DNA from: Rhynchosporium graminicola | Taxonomy: Eukaryota; Ascomycota; Leotiomycetes; Helotiales; Ploettnerulaceae | Length of the DNA stretch: 64,000 nucleotides | Assembly: GCA_900074885.1 (NCBI GenBank) | Contig: FJUW01000025.1 | Location: forward strand, 324,152-388,151 | Direction: 5' to 3' | Part shown: piece by piece, positions 45,098-54,523 of the stretch | Layout: each line of letters opens with the position of its first letter | Position numbering within the stretch: the stretch's first letter is position 1 | Position numbers and translations under genes: made by a program | Notes under the pieces: model-generated | Databases searched by the model: none | Seen by the model: the letters and a program-made list of their open reading frames with translations, nothing else | Told to the model about the DNA's origin: nothing

Positions 45098-47203
45098 TTA
45101 AGATTTCTTCTTTTTGGTGGACTTGGTAGGGGTAGCGTCCTCAATAATGCCGTACTTTCGGCCCGCTTGGGTATATGCCCAACCTTTATGGACCACCTTA
45201 CCCACGATATCTGAGATGATATCCTCATACTTTTCGTGTCTCTTGACTTCCCATAACTTAGACATTTCCCGGTAGAATTTTTTATTAGCCTGGCCACCTC
45301 CTGGTGGGTCGATTAGTAGCCATCGTTTGCCCGTGGGTAGGAATTGGCCACTCTTAGCATCGTTGCCGGGTTTTGCAACGCCTAGATCCTCCTCGTCTTC
45401 CTTCTCCTCTTTTGCTGCGGGTGAAGAAGTGGTACCCGCGGAACTATGATAGTTTCCGCGGCCGTGGATACCCTTGCGGCGTTTTGATGAACTGGTGTCT
45501 GCGGAGTTGTCGGGGGCCCTCTTATTTGGGGTAGAAGAGTCATCCATGTCGTGTACCTTGAGAGCTGAGAATAGCAGTTGATGGGTAGCGGTTTCGTTGT
45601 GGGCGTAGGGTCTTGGGTATAGCGAGAGCTGGGTAATGGGAATGGACCACGCTAAGTTTGCTGGGGGAACTTGTATAGTGGGTTCTAAAGATGTGCGTGA
45701 TACCCAGAGGGGCGGAGCGTCGTATATATTGAAGGCTACGATCGGGTCGACGCTAGCTGCGACGACGCTGCGTTGATCGTTGGAGTAGACGGTTTGGGGT
45801 AGGGCTTCGAGAATGAGGTCTGCGGCTGGGATGCCGTCTAGACGGTTGGCGATCACGGATCTGGCGTAGTGGATACCCGAGAAGTTATCGGCCAGCTTCC
45901 TCCTAAAGGCTATGCCTAGCTTTTCAAAGGAGCTGAGGAAATCCTTTGGTAATTGTGAACCCGTGGTCGTGTTCCAGTTTGCTACGCCGTTCAGTAATTC
46001 CTCGATATCCATCATCAGATCATTGTGGTCCTCCATATCAGCAGAAATATACGTGTCCAGAGCCCAGTGGCTGTTATGGTATGCACTTGACGATGCTGCA
46101 GCGTGGGCGATGAGTTCAAAGTCAGGTCTGTCGGGTAGATATCCGCGGGTTGGGTGGTTACTTAAGACACGCTCGGACATAGCCCTGGGAACTGTTCCCT
46201 TCCTCTTGCTATTGTTGATATATGTAACTGCAGGTCGAATCTTTCCTAAGGCCTGGTTAAACTTGCTCGTAGTACCGGGCGGCTGGAATTGGGAGAGCTG
46301 TGTGGGTAAGACCTGGGCGGGTTGTAGTCTGCGTCTTTCGACTTCCACGGGTTCGTCCAGTACAGGTAGTAGGTCGTCGCGGGCTTTCCCAGTGATATCT
46401 ATGAAGTGCTGATGGAAATTCTTCCAGCGGACGTCCGACACTTTGCCTGCGTCAAAGCCCTCACCCCCGCAGATGTAGGGCAGGCTTAGATTCCCGATGG
46501 TCACGAAGATTACGGCTAGTCTCCTATCTAAGACGAAGACTCCGTTATGAGGGTAGTCTTTGTAAGCGCCTCTGGGACATGCTGGCATGCCAATTCGGGG
46601 TCGATCGGTATATGGCTCACCATCTGGTGCAAAATCCGTAGGAAAGTTATCGTTCAAGTGATCGGGTGGAAAATCCAGCAAACAGGCGACCAAGTAGCTG
46701 TCGTCCAATCGGACGTGTATAGGAAGCCGGGTATCTTTAGTAGTATCGTAGTGCGGGTATGTCCTTGTATCGCCAGCGTCGGCATCGGAGGGTCTCTTTA
46801 ATGTCAGGGAGTGGTAGAGGGTTGCGGCCACTCGGGATTGGTCATCCATTTGGAAATATCTGGAGTTATAGTATACCATTCCCGGCTGATCAATGATCCT
46901 GAGGTCGGTGTGCTCGTACCCGTCTTCTTCCGCCCAGTACCCCCTATCCTCGCCCGGTGGGAAATCGCGTGGCAGTGGAGGGTTGCCGAAGGTGTTGGAG
47001 ATATATCTGCCCGGGTCCTGGTTACGTCTGGTGAAGGGTTCGGGTTCGTTCATAGCCAGGTCCTTGTATCTTTGGTACAAGGGTAGCCATTCCTGGGTCA
47101 CTATGAGGTCATAAGCCGGGATTGGTTCTTTCCCTTTGGGTTCAGCTTTGGGGTCTGGCTGGGCTGAGGCATAAGCCGCAGCGACTTTCTGTGAGGGTGG
47201 CAT
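45098..47203 (-). CDS. Retrotransposon third ORF, unknown function (about 701 aa)
   Basis: Open from ATG 47203 (frame open back to 47302 without ATG) to 45098, lying between pol and the 3' LTR on the coding strand, the position taken by env in retroviruses. It has no signal peptide, no membrane helix and no sequons in a lumenal context, so it does not look like an envelope protein. Visible parts: a Pro/Lys N-terminus, a globular middle rich in aromatic and acidic residues (YYNSRYFQMDD, LSLPYICGGEGFD), a Lys/Arg nuclear-type signal SSKRRKG, an acidic KEEKEDEEDLG patch, and a Lys-rich end STKKKKS. It is in a different frame from pol and separated from it by about 170 nt. Expression would need its own promoter, reinitiation or splicing. 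I do not recognise the family. Full-length openness in a young element implies selection. Confidence 0.8.
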   Translation of the reverse strand: MPPSQKVAAAYASAQPDPKAEPKGKEPIPAYDLIVTQEWLPLYQRYKDLAMNEPEPFTRRNQDPGRYISNTFGNPPLPRDFPPGEDRGYWAEEDGYEHTDLRIIDQPGMVYYNSRYFQMDDQSRVAATLYHSLTLKRPSDADAGDTRTYPHYDTTKDTRLPIHVRLDDSYLVACLLDFPPDHLNDNFPTDFAPDGEPYTDRPRIGMPACPRGAYKDYPHNGVFVLDRRLAVIFVTIGNLSLPYICGGEGFDAGKVSDVRWKNFHQHFIDITGKARDDLLPVLDEPVEVERRRLQPAQVLPTQLSQFQPPGTTSKFNQALGKIRPAVTYINNSKRKGTVPRAMSERVLSNHPTRGYLPDRPDFELIAHAAASSSAYHNSHWALDTYISADMEDHNDLMMDIEELLNGVANWNTTTGSQLPKDFLSSFEKLGIAFRRKLADNFSGIHYARSVIANRLDGIPAADLILEALPQTVYSNDQRSVVAASVDPIVAFNIYDAPPLWVSRTSLEPTIQVPPANLAWSIPITQLSLYPRPYAHNETATHQLLFSALKVHDMDDSSTPNKRAPDNSADTSSSKRRKGIHGRGNYHSSAGTTSSPAAKEEKEDEEDLGVAKPGNDAKSGQFLPTGKRWLLIDPPGGGQANKKFYREMSKLWEVKRHEKYEDIISDIVGKVVHKGWAYTQAGRKYGIIEDATPTKSTKKKKS

Positions 47204-47376
47204 TGTAAATGTAGTCGTTGGGTCGAGGTGTGCTTGAGCGAGGCGTGATGCAAAGTGCTGACCTTCCTTTCTTTGGGTAGATGTGAGGTCCTGGGTGAGC
47301 AAAGAAGCGTATAGAATAATTTGGTCTGATTTCTTTTGTTTACTTAAAAATAGCTGGCGATGTGGGTCGCCGGGGC

Positions 47377-50300
47377 TTAGCGTTGATTAAGGCCCGCACG
47401 TGATCGGCGAGGGCCTAGGTTCTCCTCGAATTTACGGACCATGTCAGGTACGTCTTCCCTTAAGATGTTTCCGGGTTGCCATGCTCCATCGGCGTACCCT
47501 AGGTAACGACAGAAGTAGAAGGGTTGTCTAGTTCTGTACCCTTGTCGGCTTCTCATCTCCTTCTTTTCAATCTTCTCGATTATGAATTTTTCGATGCCGT
47601 CCTGTATCAAGGGGCCGGGTTCTGGGATTTTCCTATTGTAAGGGTCCTGGATAACTTCCTGTAGGTGGTCTACTGTGATGACTGGGTGGATGGGTAGCCA
47701 GTCTGGTAAATCGATCTCGTAGCTTAATCTTGAGATCTTTCTTTTGATAGCGTAGGGGCCCATCTTCGTGAATGAGAGTTTTGTATGGTTGTCCAGAAGG
47801 CGGTACCCGTTTCCTACCCCTTTTGCGAGTTTTAGATAGACTCGATCGGTTCCTGGAATGAGGTCCAAGGGTCGCCTTTTCTTGTCGTAGGATAGTTTCA
47901 TCCTTGCCTGGGCTAAAGAGATTGCGTCTTTAGCCTCATCAAATAGTGAAGCATGTGCGGCTACGAATTCCCGGGCTCCCTTATTAGTTAGTTGGGCTAC
48001 CGCCGATTTGCATTCTCCTTCTAAGATTGATTTGGGTAGTCGTCCATACCGGAGTTCGTAGGGAGAGAATCCGGTAGAGGCGTTTGTGGAAGAGTTCAAG
48101 GCCAGGGTAACAATAGGTAGAAGGGATTCCCAGTTACTTTGTACAAAAGTGCCATTAATAGCACATCGCAGAGCGTGAATCACAGTCTGGTTTGAACGTT
48201 CGGACTGGCCGTCGGACTTTGCGTTATATGCAGTGGTGAAAGCTAGCTGGATTTTAGCTAGGGAACAGAGTTCTCCCCAGAATCCGGATGTAAATTTTGG
48301 GTCTCGGTCGGAAATGAATTTGTCGGGCAGGCCTATCTGTGGGTAAAGCTGGCGAAAGAAGGAAGCAGCCCACTGGGATGCTGTCCAGTCGTCTCTACCC
48401 ACGACTACGTCAATCCATTTTGTAAGTTGATCCGTCAGGGTACATATAGCGTTGTGTCCCTCGACTGATTCTGGTAACGAGGTCACGAAATCCATACAGA
48501 GTGTTGATAAGGGCTTCATTGGTGGTGGTATAGGCATTAACTGGCCCGGGGCTATTTGGGTATCCGGTCGGGCCATGCGGCAGGTAGGACAAGATCGTAC
48601 GTATTCTTTAGTTGTCTTCCAAAGCTTGGGAATGAACGTGTGTCGTCTGAGATACTCGTACGTTCTCTTGCTACCCACGTGGGCACGGTTATCATGAGCA
48701 ATCTCCAATACCCTCTGCAGGTACTTCCCTGGGACGCAAAGTCTCTCTATTATATCTGAATCACGGAACCAGAGTAGCTTCGTCTTAGGGTCGAGCCGGA
48801 AGTTTTCAAATGTAGTAGTAGGCTCTTCAGGTGGTGAACTCTTTAGTCTACCCATCATGGAGTTATAGACGCTGGCGAATGTCTTATCCCGCGGGAGTTC
48901 CCTACGAAATTGAGAGACCATAGTCTCGCTGAGATGGATAGCAGTAGCTGCTAAGGTCGATGGGTGCTCCTCTGGGTCTGTTACTGCTACTGGGAATGCC
49001 CGGATAGTTGTTACTGTCATGCTTTCCTTTGAGGTGTGGTAAATTGTTTGGTCTGCTGGTTCCCTCCTGGGTAGCCGGGATAAGGCATCTGCATTTTGAT
49101 GGTCCTTCCCAGCCCGATGTCGGATTGTCATGTATGGGGCCCATTTGGACAGAAACATCCTCCAATTTGCAAGACGAGTGCTATTTTTATTAATAGCTTT
49201 AGCTGGATCGACAGAACTTAATACAGCTGAGTGGTCGGTAACCACAGTGAAAGGGCTGCGATCCAGGTATTGGGGTAGCTTTTGGATAGCCCAGACTAGT
49301 GCCGCTGTCTCGAGTTCCGTGGGCCAGTAGTTGCGCTCCGCCGGTGTAAGGGACTTAGAAAGGTACACGATAGGACGTTCTACCCCCGTATCGTCCTCCT
49401 GATGTAATGCGGCGCCGAATCCGAACTCTTTGCTTCCGTCAGTGTAAAGAGTGAAAGGCTTGTCGTAATTAGGAAAGGCCAGAACCGGGGCGTTGCACAA
49501 TAAATCTTTCAATTCAGTCCAAGCCTTCCGGCAGTCTTCGATGGAAGCTATGGGTTGGGTCTCCTTCTTTGGAATCAGATCTAGCTTATAGGTGTTATCG
49601 AGGGACTCCAGGGATGTGGCTAGGGCGAAATTGGATCGCTTCCTCCTAGAGGTTGGTGCTTGTCGAAAACCCAGGGTCTTCAGTTCTATGAGTGGAGCAG
49701 CGACTGATGCGTAATGGGGGACGAAAGACCTATAGTAGCCAAAGAATCCCAAAGCTGTTTCGAGCTCCGATAGGTTAGAAGGGAACTCCCATGTCCGAAT
49801 AGCCTCTACCTTCTCCTGAAGGGTGCTCAAACCCAAGCGAGAAACGTAATGGCCGAGGGCTTGAATACTGGGTTGTGCGAAGAAGCATTTAGACAAGGAG
49901 AGAGTGACCCCTGATTTTTCCAGTAAGGCCAGTGCTGTGTCTAGGTGTTCCAGGTGATCGGCCGGGGTTTTTGAGAATACGATAATATCGTCAATGTATA
50001 CCAGGACGAATTTCCAAAGATATGGCCCGAATAAACTCTCCATGCGATGTTGAAAGAAGCTAGGGGTTGTGGCTAGACCCATTGTTGCTACTGTGAGCTG
50101 TTCGTGACCTCTATGGGCCGTGACCATAGCCACCTTCCATTTGTCTTCTGGGTCCAGTTTCTGTTGAAAAAATGATTTAGTCAAATCCATGCTAGAATAA
50201 ATAGTAGCTCCTCCTAACGCCGATAGGATAGTGTCTTGTCGGGGTAAGGGGTACCCGTCTAGTTTCAGTTTTGTATTGACCCTCCTGAGGTCGATGACCA

Positions 50301-51882
50301 CCCTGGGTTTACCATTTCGATATACTAGGAAAGCTGGGGAGGCTGCTGGGGAAGGCTGGCCGAGAGGTACTGGTTCTAAGGACCCGTCCTTGACCATGGG
50401 ATCTAGGATTGAGTCCATGGCTTCTCTGTCTTTCTTCGATTGAGGGTATGGAGCTTGACGAAGATCGTCCAGGCTGATGCCATCCTTAAAGGGTACGGGC
50501 ATAGTTATGCCATCATTGAAGCAACCTAATCCAGACCTGAACAAGGAGGTGTGGGAATTCACAATAGCTTGAACCTGAGCTTGATAGGCAGAGCCGAAGT
50601 GGTCTGATATGTTCGCTTGAACATCTGGGTCGTCCTCCGGTGGGGTTACAAGGAATGGGAATCCGTCCGGGTACCTTTGGTGCTCTGCGTCCTCCCCTTC
50701 CCCTTTGAACACGTCGGCCATGTTAAAGAGAACTTCTTGGTTTTGAAGGGTGGAAGGACACGGTTCAAGGATTCCTAGTACAGTGCCTTTGGGAATTTGG
50801 ATAGGGTACTGGCCGAAGTTTGCGAAGGGTATAGGCTTAGGTGAGCCATCAGTAATACCATTTACTAGAGATCCGAATTTTGTTAAAGGTAAATCCGCTT
50901 GAGCGAAAGGGCGAAGCAAGTACCCATGGTCCAGCGGAGGCAGAGGGCGATGGCGTACTGGTATATTGAGACCTTGGCCTGGTGAAATAACAACAGACGC
51001 ATTCGAATAAACCTGGGCACGAGAGGGTCGGATAGCCTGCTTAACGGAATTTAGGGCAATAGCTTGTCCACATGGGGTAGTTAACCTGTCCACATCGCCA
51101 TGCATCCCCCAGATAAAGTTGAGTTTATTTGCACGTAACCAATCCCTACCCATGAGTAGCTTGCATGGTAATTTGTCTATCAAGTACACTCTAAAGGGTG
51201 GGAATTCGATTTCCGACCCGGAAATAGTTGGACATACTACAGGCAGATCGACACAATACTGTGATATCGGTCCGGGTCCGACCCCTGTTAATCTAACAGC
51301 TATAGGTGGGGCATACGTCGTGAGTCCTGGGAAATGCTTGAGAATATGATTCTTCTCAGCTAGGCAGATAGAAGAGCCGGTGTCAGGGCAGAAGGGTTCC
51401 TGACGTCGGTCTGTAGTGAGTAGAAAGGCCCGGGATGGCGTTTCGAACTCTTCCTCAATGTCGTTTACTAAGACGGACATTTTCTTTGTGATCTTGGGGT
51501 TCTTGGTCCTGGATATTGCGGGAGCAAAGAAAGACTTCCTAGGGGTTACTGGATTGTTGCAATCCATCGATACAGCCGAAGATGGTTTAGGTGGGGGTGG
51601 TTCCTCAGGGATTGACTCGCAGTATGGTGAGCAATAGTTGATCAAATGGTGGGGAAGGGTAGTATCTTCTTCCTCGGTCTCATAATAGGGAGACAAGTAA
51701 GTAGGTGAGCCCGGTGTAGAAAATGATACATTCTTTTTAGTGTTTTGTGGTTTTACGGGTAGCTGTGAATTTGTAGCGAATTTGGGGAGGTAAGAATGCT
51801 GGTTAGGCGAGCTACCGCCCCCTAGGTGCCGCCGTAGGAGTTTCCCATTTGGGAATCCCCGTCGTCGTTCTGGTCTTGCCAT
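47377..51882 (-). CDS. pol: Retrotransposon Pol polyprotein (PR-RT-RH-IN-chromodomain)
   Basis: 1,501 codons from the start of the open frame; in practice read as a Gag-Pol fusion by -1 frameshift. Aspartic protease active site DTGSS at about residue 167, reverse transcriptase with SMDLTKSFFQ and catalytic YIDD at 629-632, RNase H with YTDGSKEFGFG (about 813), integrase with an HHCC zinc domain (HDNRAHVG...CPTCRMA), then catalytic Asp blocks MDFVTSLPE and ISDRDPKFTSGFWGEL and Glu in DGQSERSNQT. The C-terminal 70 residues look like a diverged chromodomain (FYFCRYLGYADGAWQPGNI ... VRKFEENLG), which in chromoviruses guides integration to marked chromatin. All catalytic residues I can check are present and no stop interrupts the frame. 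Confidence 0.95.
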   Translation of the reverse strand: MARPERRRGFPNGKLLRRHLGGGSSPNQHSYLPKFATNSQLPVKPQNTKKNVSFSTPGSPTYLSPYYETEEEDTTLPHHLINYCSPYCESIPEEPPPPKPSSAVSMDCNNPVTPRKSFFAPAISRTKNPKITKKMSVLVNDIEEEFETPSRAFLLTTDRRQEPFCPDTGSSICLAEKNHILKHFPGLTTYAPPIAVRLTGVGPGPISQYCVDLPVVCPTISGSEIEFPPFRVYLIDKLPCKLLMGRDWLRANKLNFIWGMHGDVDRLTTPCGQAIALNSVKQAIRPSRAQVYSNASVVISPGQGLNIPVRHRPLPPLDHGYLLRPFAQADLPLTKFGSLVNGITDGSPKPIPFANFGQYPIQIPKGTVLGILEPCPSTLQNQEVLFNMADVFKGEGEDAEHQRYPDGFPFLVTPPEDDPDVQANISDHFGSAYQAQVQAIVNSHTSLFRSGLGCFNDGITMPVPFKDGISLDDLRQAPYPQSKKDREAMDSILDPMVKDGSLEPVPLGQPSPAASPAFLVYRNGKPRVVIDLRRVNTKLKLDGYPLPRQDTILSALGGATIYSSMDLTKSFFQQKLDPEDKWKVAMVTAHRGHEQLTVATMGLATTPSFFQHRMESLFGPYLWKFVLVYIDDIIVFSKTPADHLEHLDTALALLEKSGVTLSLSKCFFAQPSIQALGHYVSRLGLSTLQEKVEAIRTWEFPSNLSELETALGFFGYYRSFVPHYASVAAPLIELKTLGFRQAPTSRRKRSNFALATSLESLDNTYKLDLIPKKETQPIASIEDCRKAWTELKDLLCNAPVLAFPNYDKPFTLYTDGSKEFGFGAALHQEDDTGVERPIVYLSKSLTPAERNYWPTELETAALVWAIQKLPQYLDRSPFTVVTDHSAVLSSVDPAKAINKNSTRLANWRMFLSKWAPYMTIRHRAGKDHQNADALSRLPRREPADQTIYHTSKESMTVTTIRAFPVAVTDPEEHPSTLAATAIHLSETMVSQFRRELPRDKTFASVYNSMMGRLKSSPPEEPTTTFENFRLDPKTKLLWFRDSDIIERLCVPGKYLQRVLEIAHDNRAHVGSKRTYEYLRRHTFIPKLWKTTKEYVRSCPTCRMARPDTQIAPGQLMPIPPPMKPLSTLCMDFVTSLPESVEGHNAICTLTDQLTKWIDVVVGRDDWTASQWAASFFRQLYPQIGLPDKFISDRDPKFTSGFWGELCSLAKIQLAFTTAYNAKSDGQSERSNQTVIHALRCAINGTFVQSNWESLLPIVTLALNSSTNASTGFSPYELRYGRLPKSILEGECKSAVAQLTNKGAREFVAAHASLFDEAKDAISLAQARMKLSYDKKRRPLDLIPGTDRVYLKLAKGVGNGYRLLDNHTKLSFTKMGPYAIKRKISRLSYEIDLPDWLPIHPVITVDHLQEVIQDPYNRKIPEPGPLIQDGIEKFIIEKIEKKEMRSRQGYRTRQPFYFCRYLGYADGAWQPGNILREDVPDMVRKFEENLGPRRSRAGLNQR

Positions 51883-54239
51883 GATTCAAATTCTTCCCGT
51901 GGGACTATCACATAGTCATCGTCCTCGCACCCCTGGGCATCCACCACAAAGGCCTTAACTTGACGCATTGGAAGCTGTCCCTGTCCTTGAAGACGGTGGA
52001 AATTATCAAAATGTTCCCATGATCCGCAATGTCTGCAAGGGTACTTTTGGGTAGCTCCCTCCGGCTTGGATAAGGTCGGGGCAGGGAGTCTTCTGGCCAG
52101 AGGTACCGTTGTTGTAGGTGGAACGTTGGCTATAGGTATATTGGAGAGGTCCAGCCTTGGTTTTACTAGGCTAGCTGGGACTGCGTAGTGGGTAACATTC
52201 TCATGATTGTTCGGCTTATACCTGTCGCGATTTGGCCTATCCATAGAAGATTTGAGTTCTTCCATCTGGCGACGCTGCTCATCAAACTGGTTTTGTACCT
52301 GTAGGTAGGCTGCTCTAGCCTGGGGCTCAGCTGTATATACCTTGGATGTGAAATCAGCCATAGAATTCCCGAAACGTTTAAGGGAGACAGCGGCGGCCAA
52401 TGCCGGGTCAAGGCCGTCGTGTATTCTTCGGACGACGTTATCTATATTTGTTTCTCCGGCCTCAATGTAAAGCCCGTGTTTTTTTGTGATGTATTCCCGA
52501 ACGTTAAGCTTACCCTCATTTTTGAAGGTAAAGGATAGCTTGTCTGCCTCTACTAAGGCCGTGGATGCGTTGGTATGGAATCGGTCGATAAGTTGTACCC
52601 GCCATTCATCAAGATCGTGCATCATTCTGGTTTTGACTTCCCGGTCCAGTCCTGTGAACCAGGTTTCGGCTTGTCCTTTCATACACAGTGGTAGGGTGGC
52701 CAGTATTCGTGTAGCGCCATAAGAGGAGGCTAAGAAGTCCAGTTTCTCAGTGTAGGCGTATGCTGAAGAGCTGCCATCGTAGGACCCAACCTCGTCTACC
52801 CGTAGGCCTTTAACACCTTCGAATGTGTACCCTCCATCGCGACTGTGGGAGAAACGGTTCTCCTCAGGTGGGTAGCGTCGTGTGTAAGGATTATGTCGGG
52901 CGTAGGGGTTATGCTCTTCAGGTCCGTCGTATTCCTCTGCGCGTGGCAAGGGCCTAATTCTGGGCTGGACGTACCCGCGTTCGTATCCGCCTGGTCGGTC
53001 ATAGCCGGAGCGTCGGTGGCCCTGGGGTTCAACGTGCGGTTCCCGGGGGTAAGAGTTATTGCTTCGGTAGGTTTCCTGAGGTAGGTAGGTATCTCTCGGA
53101 GGGTAAGAGTCATAGGAGTAGTAACCCTTATGAGGAAAGTCTCTTACATGAGGAGGGGGAATATTTTCGGCGTAATAGTCTCTTAGCACATGATCTCTGG
53201 GCGGATATTCTCGGGATGGGTAGTCTCTCGGTGGGTAAGAACCCCTGACTGGGTGGAAATCTCGTTCTTGTGGAGGCCTATAGTCTGAGCGATAATTAGG
53301 GTTATCGCGACTGGTTCCTGGGAAATGCTCTGGGACTCTTGAGGGTTCCCTCAAGGGATCGGGATCCCTGGGGTTGTGTTGGTCGCGTTCGCGGAGGTTA
53401 TGATCATCCTCCCAGTGACTGCGTACTCTCTTAGGTGGTGATGTCGAAGGCGTGGGTTCGGGTTCCGCTCGTCCCTTGCCCTTATCCTGATCGTGCTGAC
53501 TTCCTGGTCGGCTTTCCTCTGATACGGACGAGGAGTTCTGGTTCTCGCGGCGAGTGTCAGACGGGCCTGGGTGACCGATTCTATCTGCTGGCGTTTGTAG
53601 TACTTGGGTAGGTCCGTCCCGGAATCGTTTGATGAAGGTTGCGAATGCTTGGGCGGAGGTGATGCATGAACCTTGGGTATGGATAGTCTCGTATGCCTTC
53701 TTCTCTAATTCCCTTCTAGTCTCCTTGTCAATGATTCGAAGGGCGGCTCTCGATTCCCGGATGTCTCCTTCATTTAAAACGTCTGCGAGGTATGGGTAGC
53801 TTCCGTCCCGAATGGCCTGGGCCACTTGATATACTAATGCCGCATCTCTCTTCCAGGCTGTGTTAGAATAAATGATATCCATCCGGACTGCTATTGGACT
53901 TGTGGGTAAGGAACGGGATTGGGTAGACGGAAATCGACTTGAACGACTGATTCTATTGGCCCCTTTAGGTGTGTTCCCAGTGGATGGAAAGTCCTCCGAT
54001 GCAGCACTCCGCGCTCTTGGCCGGCAGGGGTTAACCGAGTCGGTAAGCGAGTCCTCGACTGATAGAAAGGCTTCCTCTGCAATGGATCGAAGTTCCGTGG
54101 GTAAAGAAGTCTTGCGTTTCTTTTTCCTCTTGGGTTTGTGGGTCGGCGACTGTGGTGGTGAAACGGGTGGTAGGGAGGCAGTGAATCGGCCGTTGGTGTC
54201 TCTTAGGCGTTCCTTCCCTACAGGAGGGGGAGGTGGCAT
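51822..54239 (-). CDS. gag: Retrotransposon Gag polyprotein
   Basis: 805 aa, ATG 54239. Residues 1-230 are Pro/Ser/Arg-rich with a helical block (KRDAALVYQVAQAIRDGSYP). A long RD/RE/YPP low-complexity stretch (about 260-450) follows. Then comes the retrotransposon capsid region (about 475-660; LPLCMKGQAETWFTGL, EYITKKHGLYIEAGE). One zinc-knuckle-like motif, CRHCGSWEHFDNFH (about 736-749), has His where the usual CCHC knuckle has its last Cys. The stop codon is 15 nt after the slippery heptamer, and the frame overlaps pol by 61 nt. It forms the virus-like particle shell and binds the RNA. Confidence 0.93.
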   Translation of the reverse strand: MPPPPPVGKERLRDTNGRFTASLPPVSPPQSPTHKPKRKKKRKTSLPTELRSIAEEAFLSVEDSLTDSVNPCRPRARSAASEDFPSTGNTPKGANRISRSSRFPSTQSRSLPTSPIAVRMDIIYSNTAWKRDAALVYQVAQAIRDGSYPYLADVLNEGDIRESRAALRIIDKETRRELEKKAYETIHTQGSCITSAQAFATFIKRFRDGPTQVLQTPADRIGHPGPSDTRRENQNSSSVSEESRPGSQHDQDKGKGRAEPEPTPSTSPPKRVRSHWEDDHNLRERDQHNPRDPDPLREPSRVPEHFPGTSRDNPNYRSDYRPPQERDFHPVRGSYPPRDYPSREYPPRDHVLRDYYAENIPPPHVRDFPHKGYYSYDSYPPRDTYLPQETYRSNNSYPREPHVEPQGHRRSGYDRPGGYERGYVQPRIRPLPRAEEYDGPEEHNPYARHNPYTRRYPPEENRFSHSRDGGYTFEGVKGLRVDEVGSYDGSSSAYAYTEKLDFLASSYGATRILATLPLCMKGQAETWFTGLDREVKTRMMHDLDEWRVQLIDRFHTNASTALVEADKLSFTFKNEGKLNVREYITKKHGLYIEAGETNIDNVVRRIHDGLDPALAAAVSLKRFGNSMADFTSKVYTAEPQARAAYLQVQNQFDEQRRQMEELKSSMDRPNRDRYKPNNHENVTHYAVPASLVKPRLDLSNIPIANVPPTTTVPLARRLPAPTLSKPEGATQKYPCRHCGSWEHFDNFHRLQGQGQLPMRQVKAFVVDAQGCEDDDYVIVPREEFESWQDQNDDGDSQMGNSYGGT
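51840..51846 (-). promoter_or_regulatory. -1 ribosomal frameshift slippery site GGGAAAC
   Basis: In the gag frame the minus strand reads ATG GGA AAC TCC, i.e. the heptamer G-GGA-AAC fits X-XXY-YYZ exactly. Slipping back one base gives AAT GGG AAA CTC, which is the pol frame. It lies inside the gag/pol overlap, 15 nt before the gag stop. G/C-rich sequence that can pair (GGCG...CGCC and CCTA...TAGG) follows within 10-35 nt and could be the stimulatory structure; its fold was not computed. Confidence 0.8.
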
Positions 54240-54523
54240 AGGTAGGGTATGGGTAGGGTTGCTGCGCTGTATTGTTGTAATGTACCCACTGCTGCTGAGT
54301 CGATTCGGTGGGTAGGATTATGGTGTCGTCCTCCTACGAAGTGTCCCCCTACAAAGTAGTAAGGGTTATAGAAGAGTTGTGAAGGAATCGGCCGAAGTCT
54401 CCGGTTAGGGTGTGGTGATGAGCGTCCCCTTTGGGTACCTGAATAGCTCTGGACGAGGCTCAGGGGTATCAGGTTTGGGTCCTGCGAACGACACTGGACG
54501 TGTCACTCGGAATTGCTACCAAA
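54240..54523 (-). other. Retrotransposon 5' leader with primer-binding site
   Basis: About 284 nt between the 5' LTR and the gag start, with no ORF of note. It should carry packaging and dimerisation signals. A TACCC/TACCCA-rich patch sits just before gag. Confidence 0.7.
54504..54521 (-). other. Primer-binding site
   Basis: Two bases inside the 5' LTR the minus strand reads TGGTAGCAATTCCGAGTG. TGG pairs with the CCA end of a tRNA and the following bases would pair with its acceptor stem. Which tRNA is used cannot be decided from this window, which holds no recognised tRNA gene. Confidence 0.75.

Noticed and set aside
45098..47203. Third retrotransposon ORF as an envelope gene
   Set aside because: No signal peptide, no transmembrane helix and no fusion-peptide-like segment; position alone is not enough.
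53872..54315. Plus-strand frames antisense to gag and pol
   Set aside because: Antisense shadows of strongly supported retrotransposon genes.
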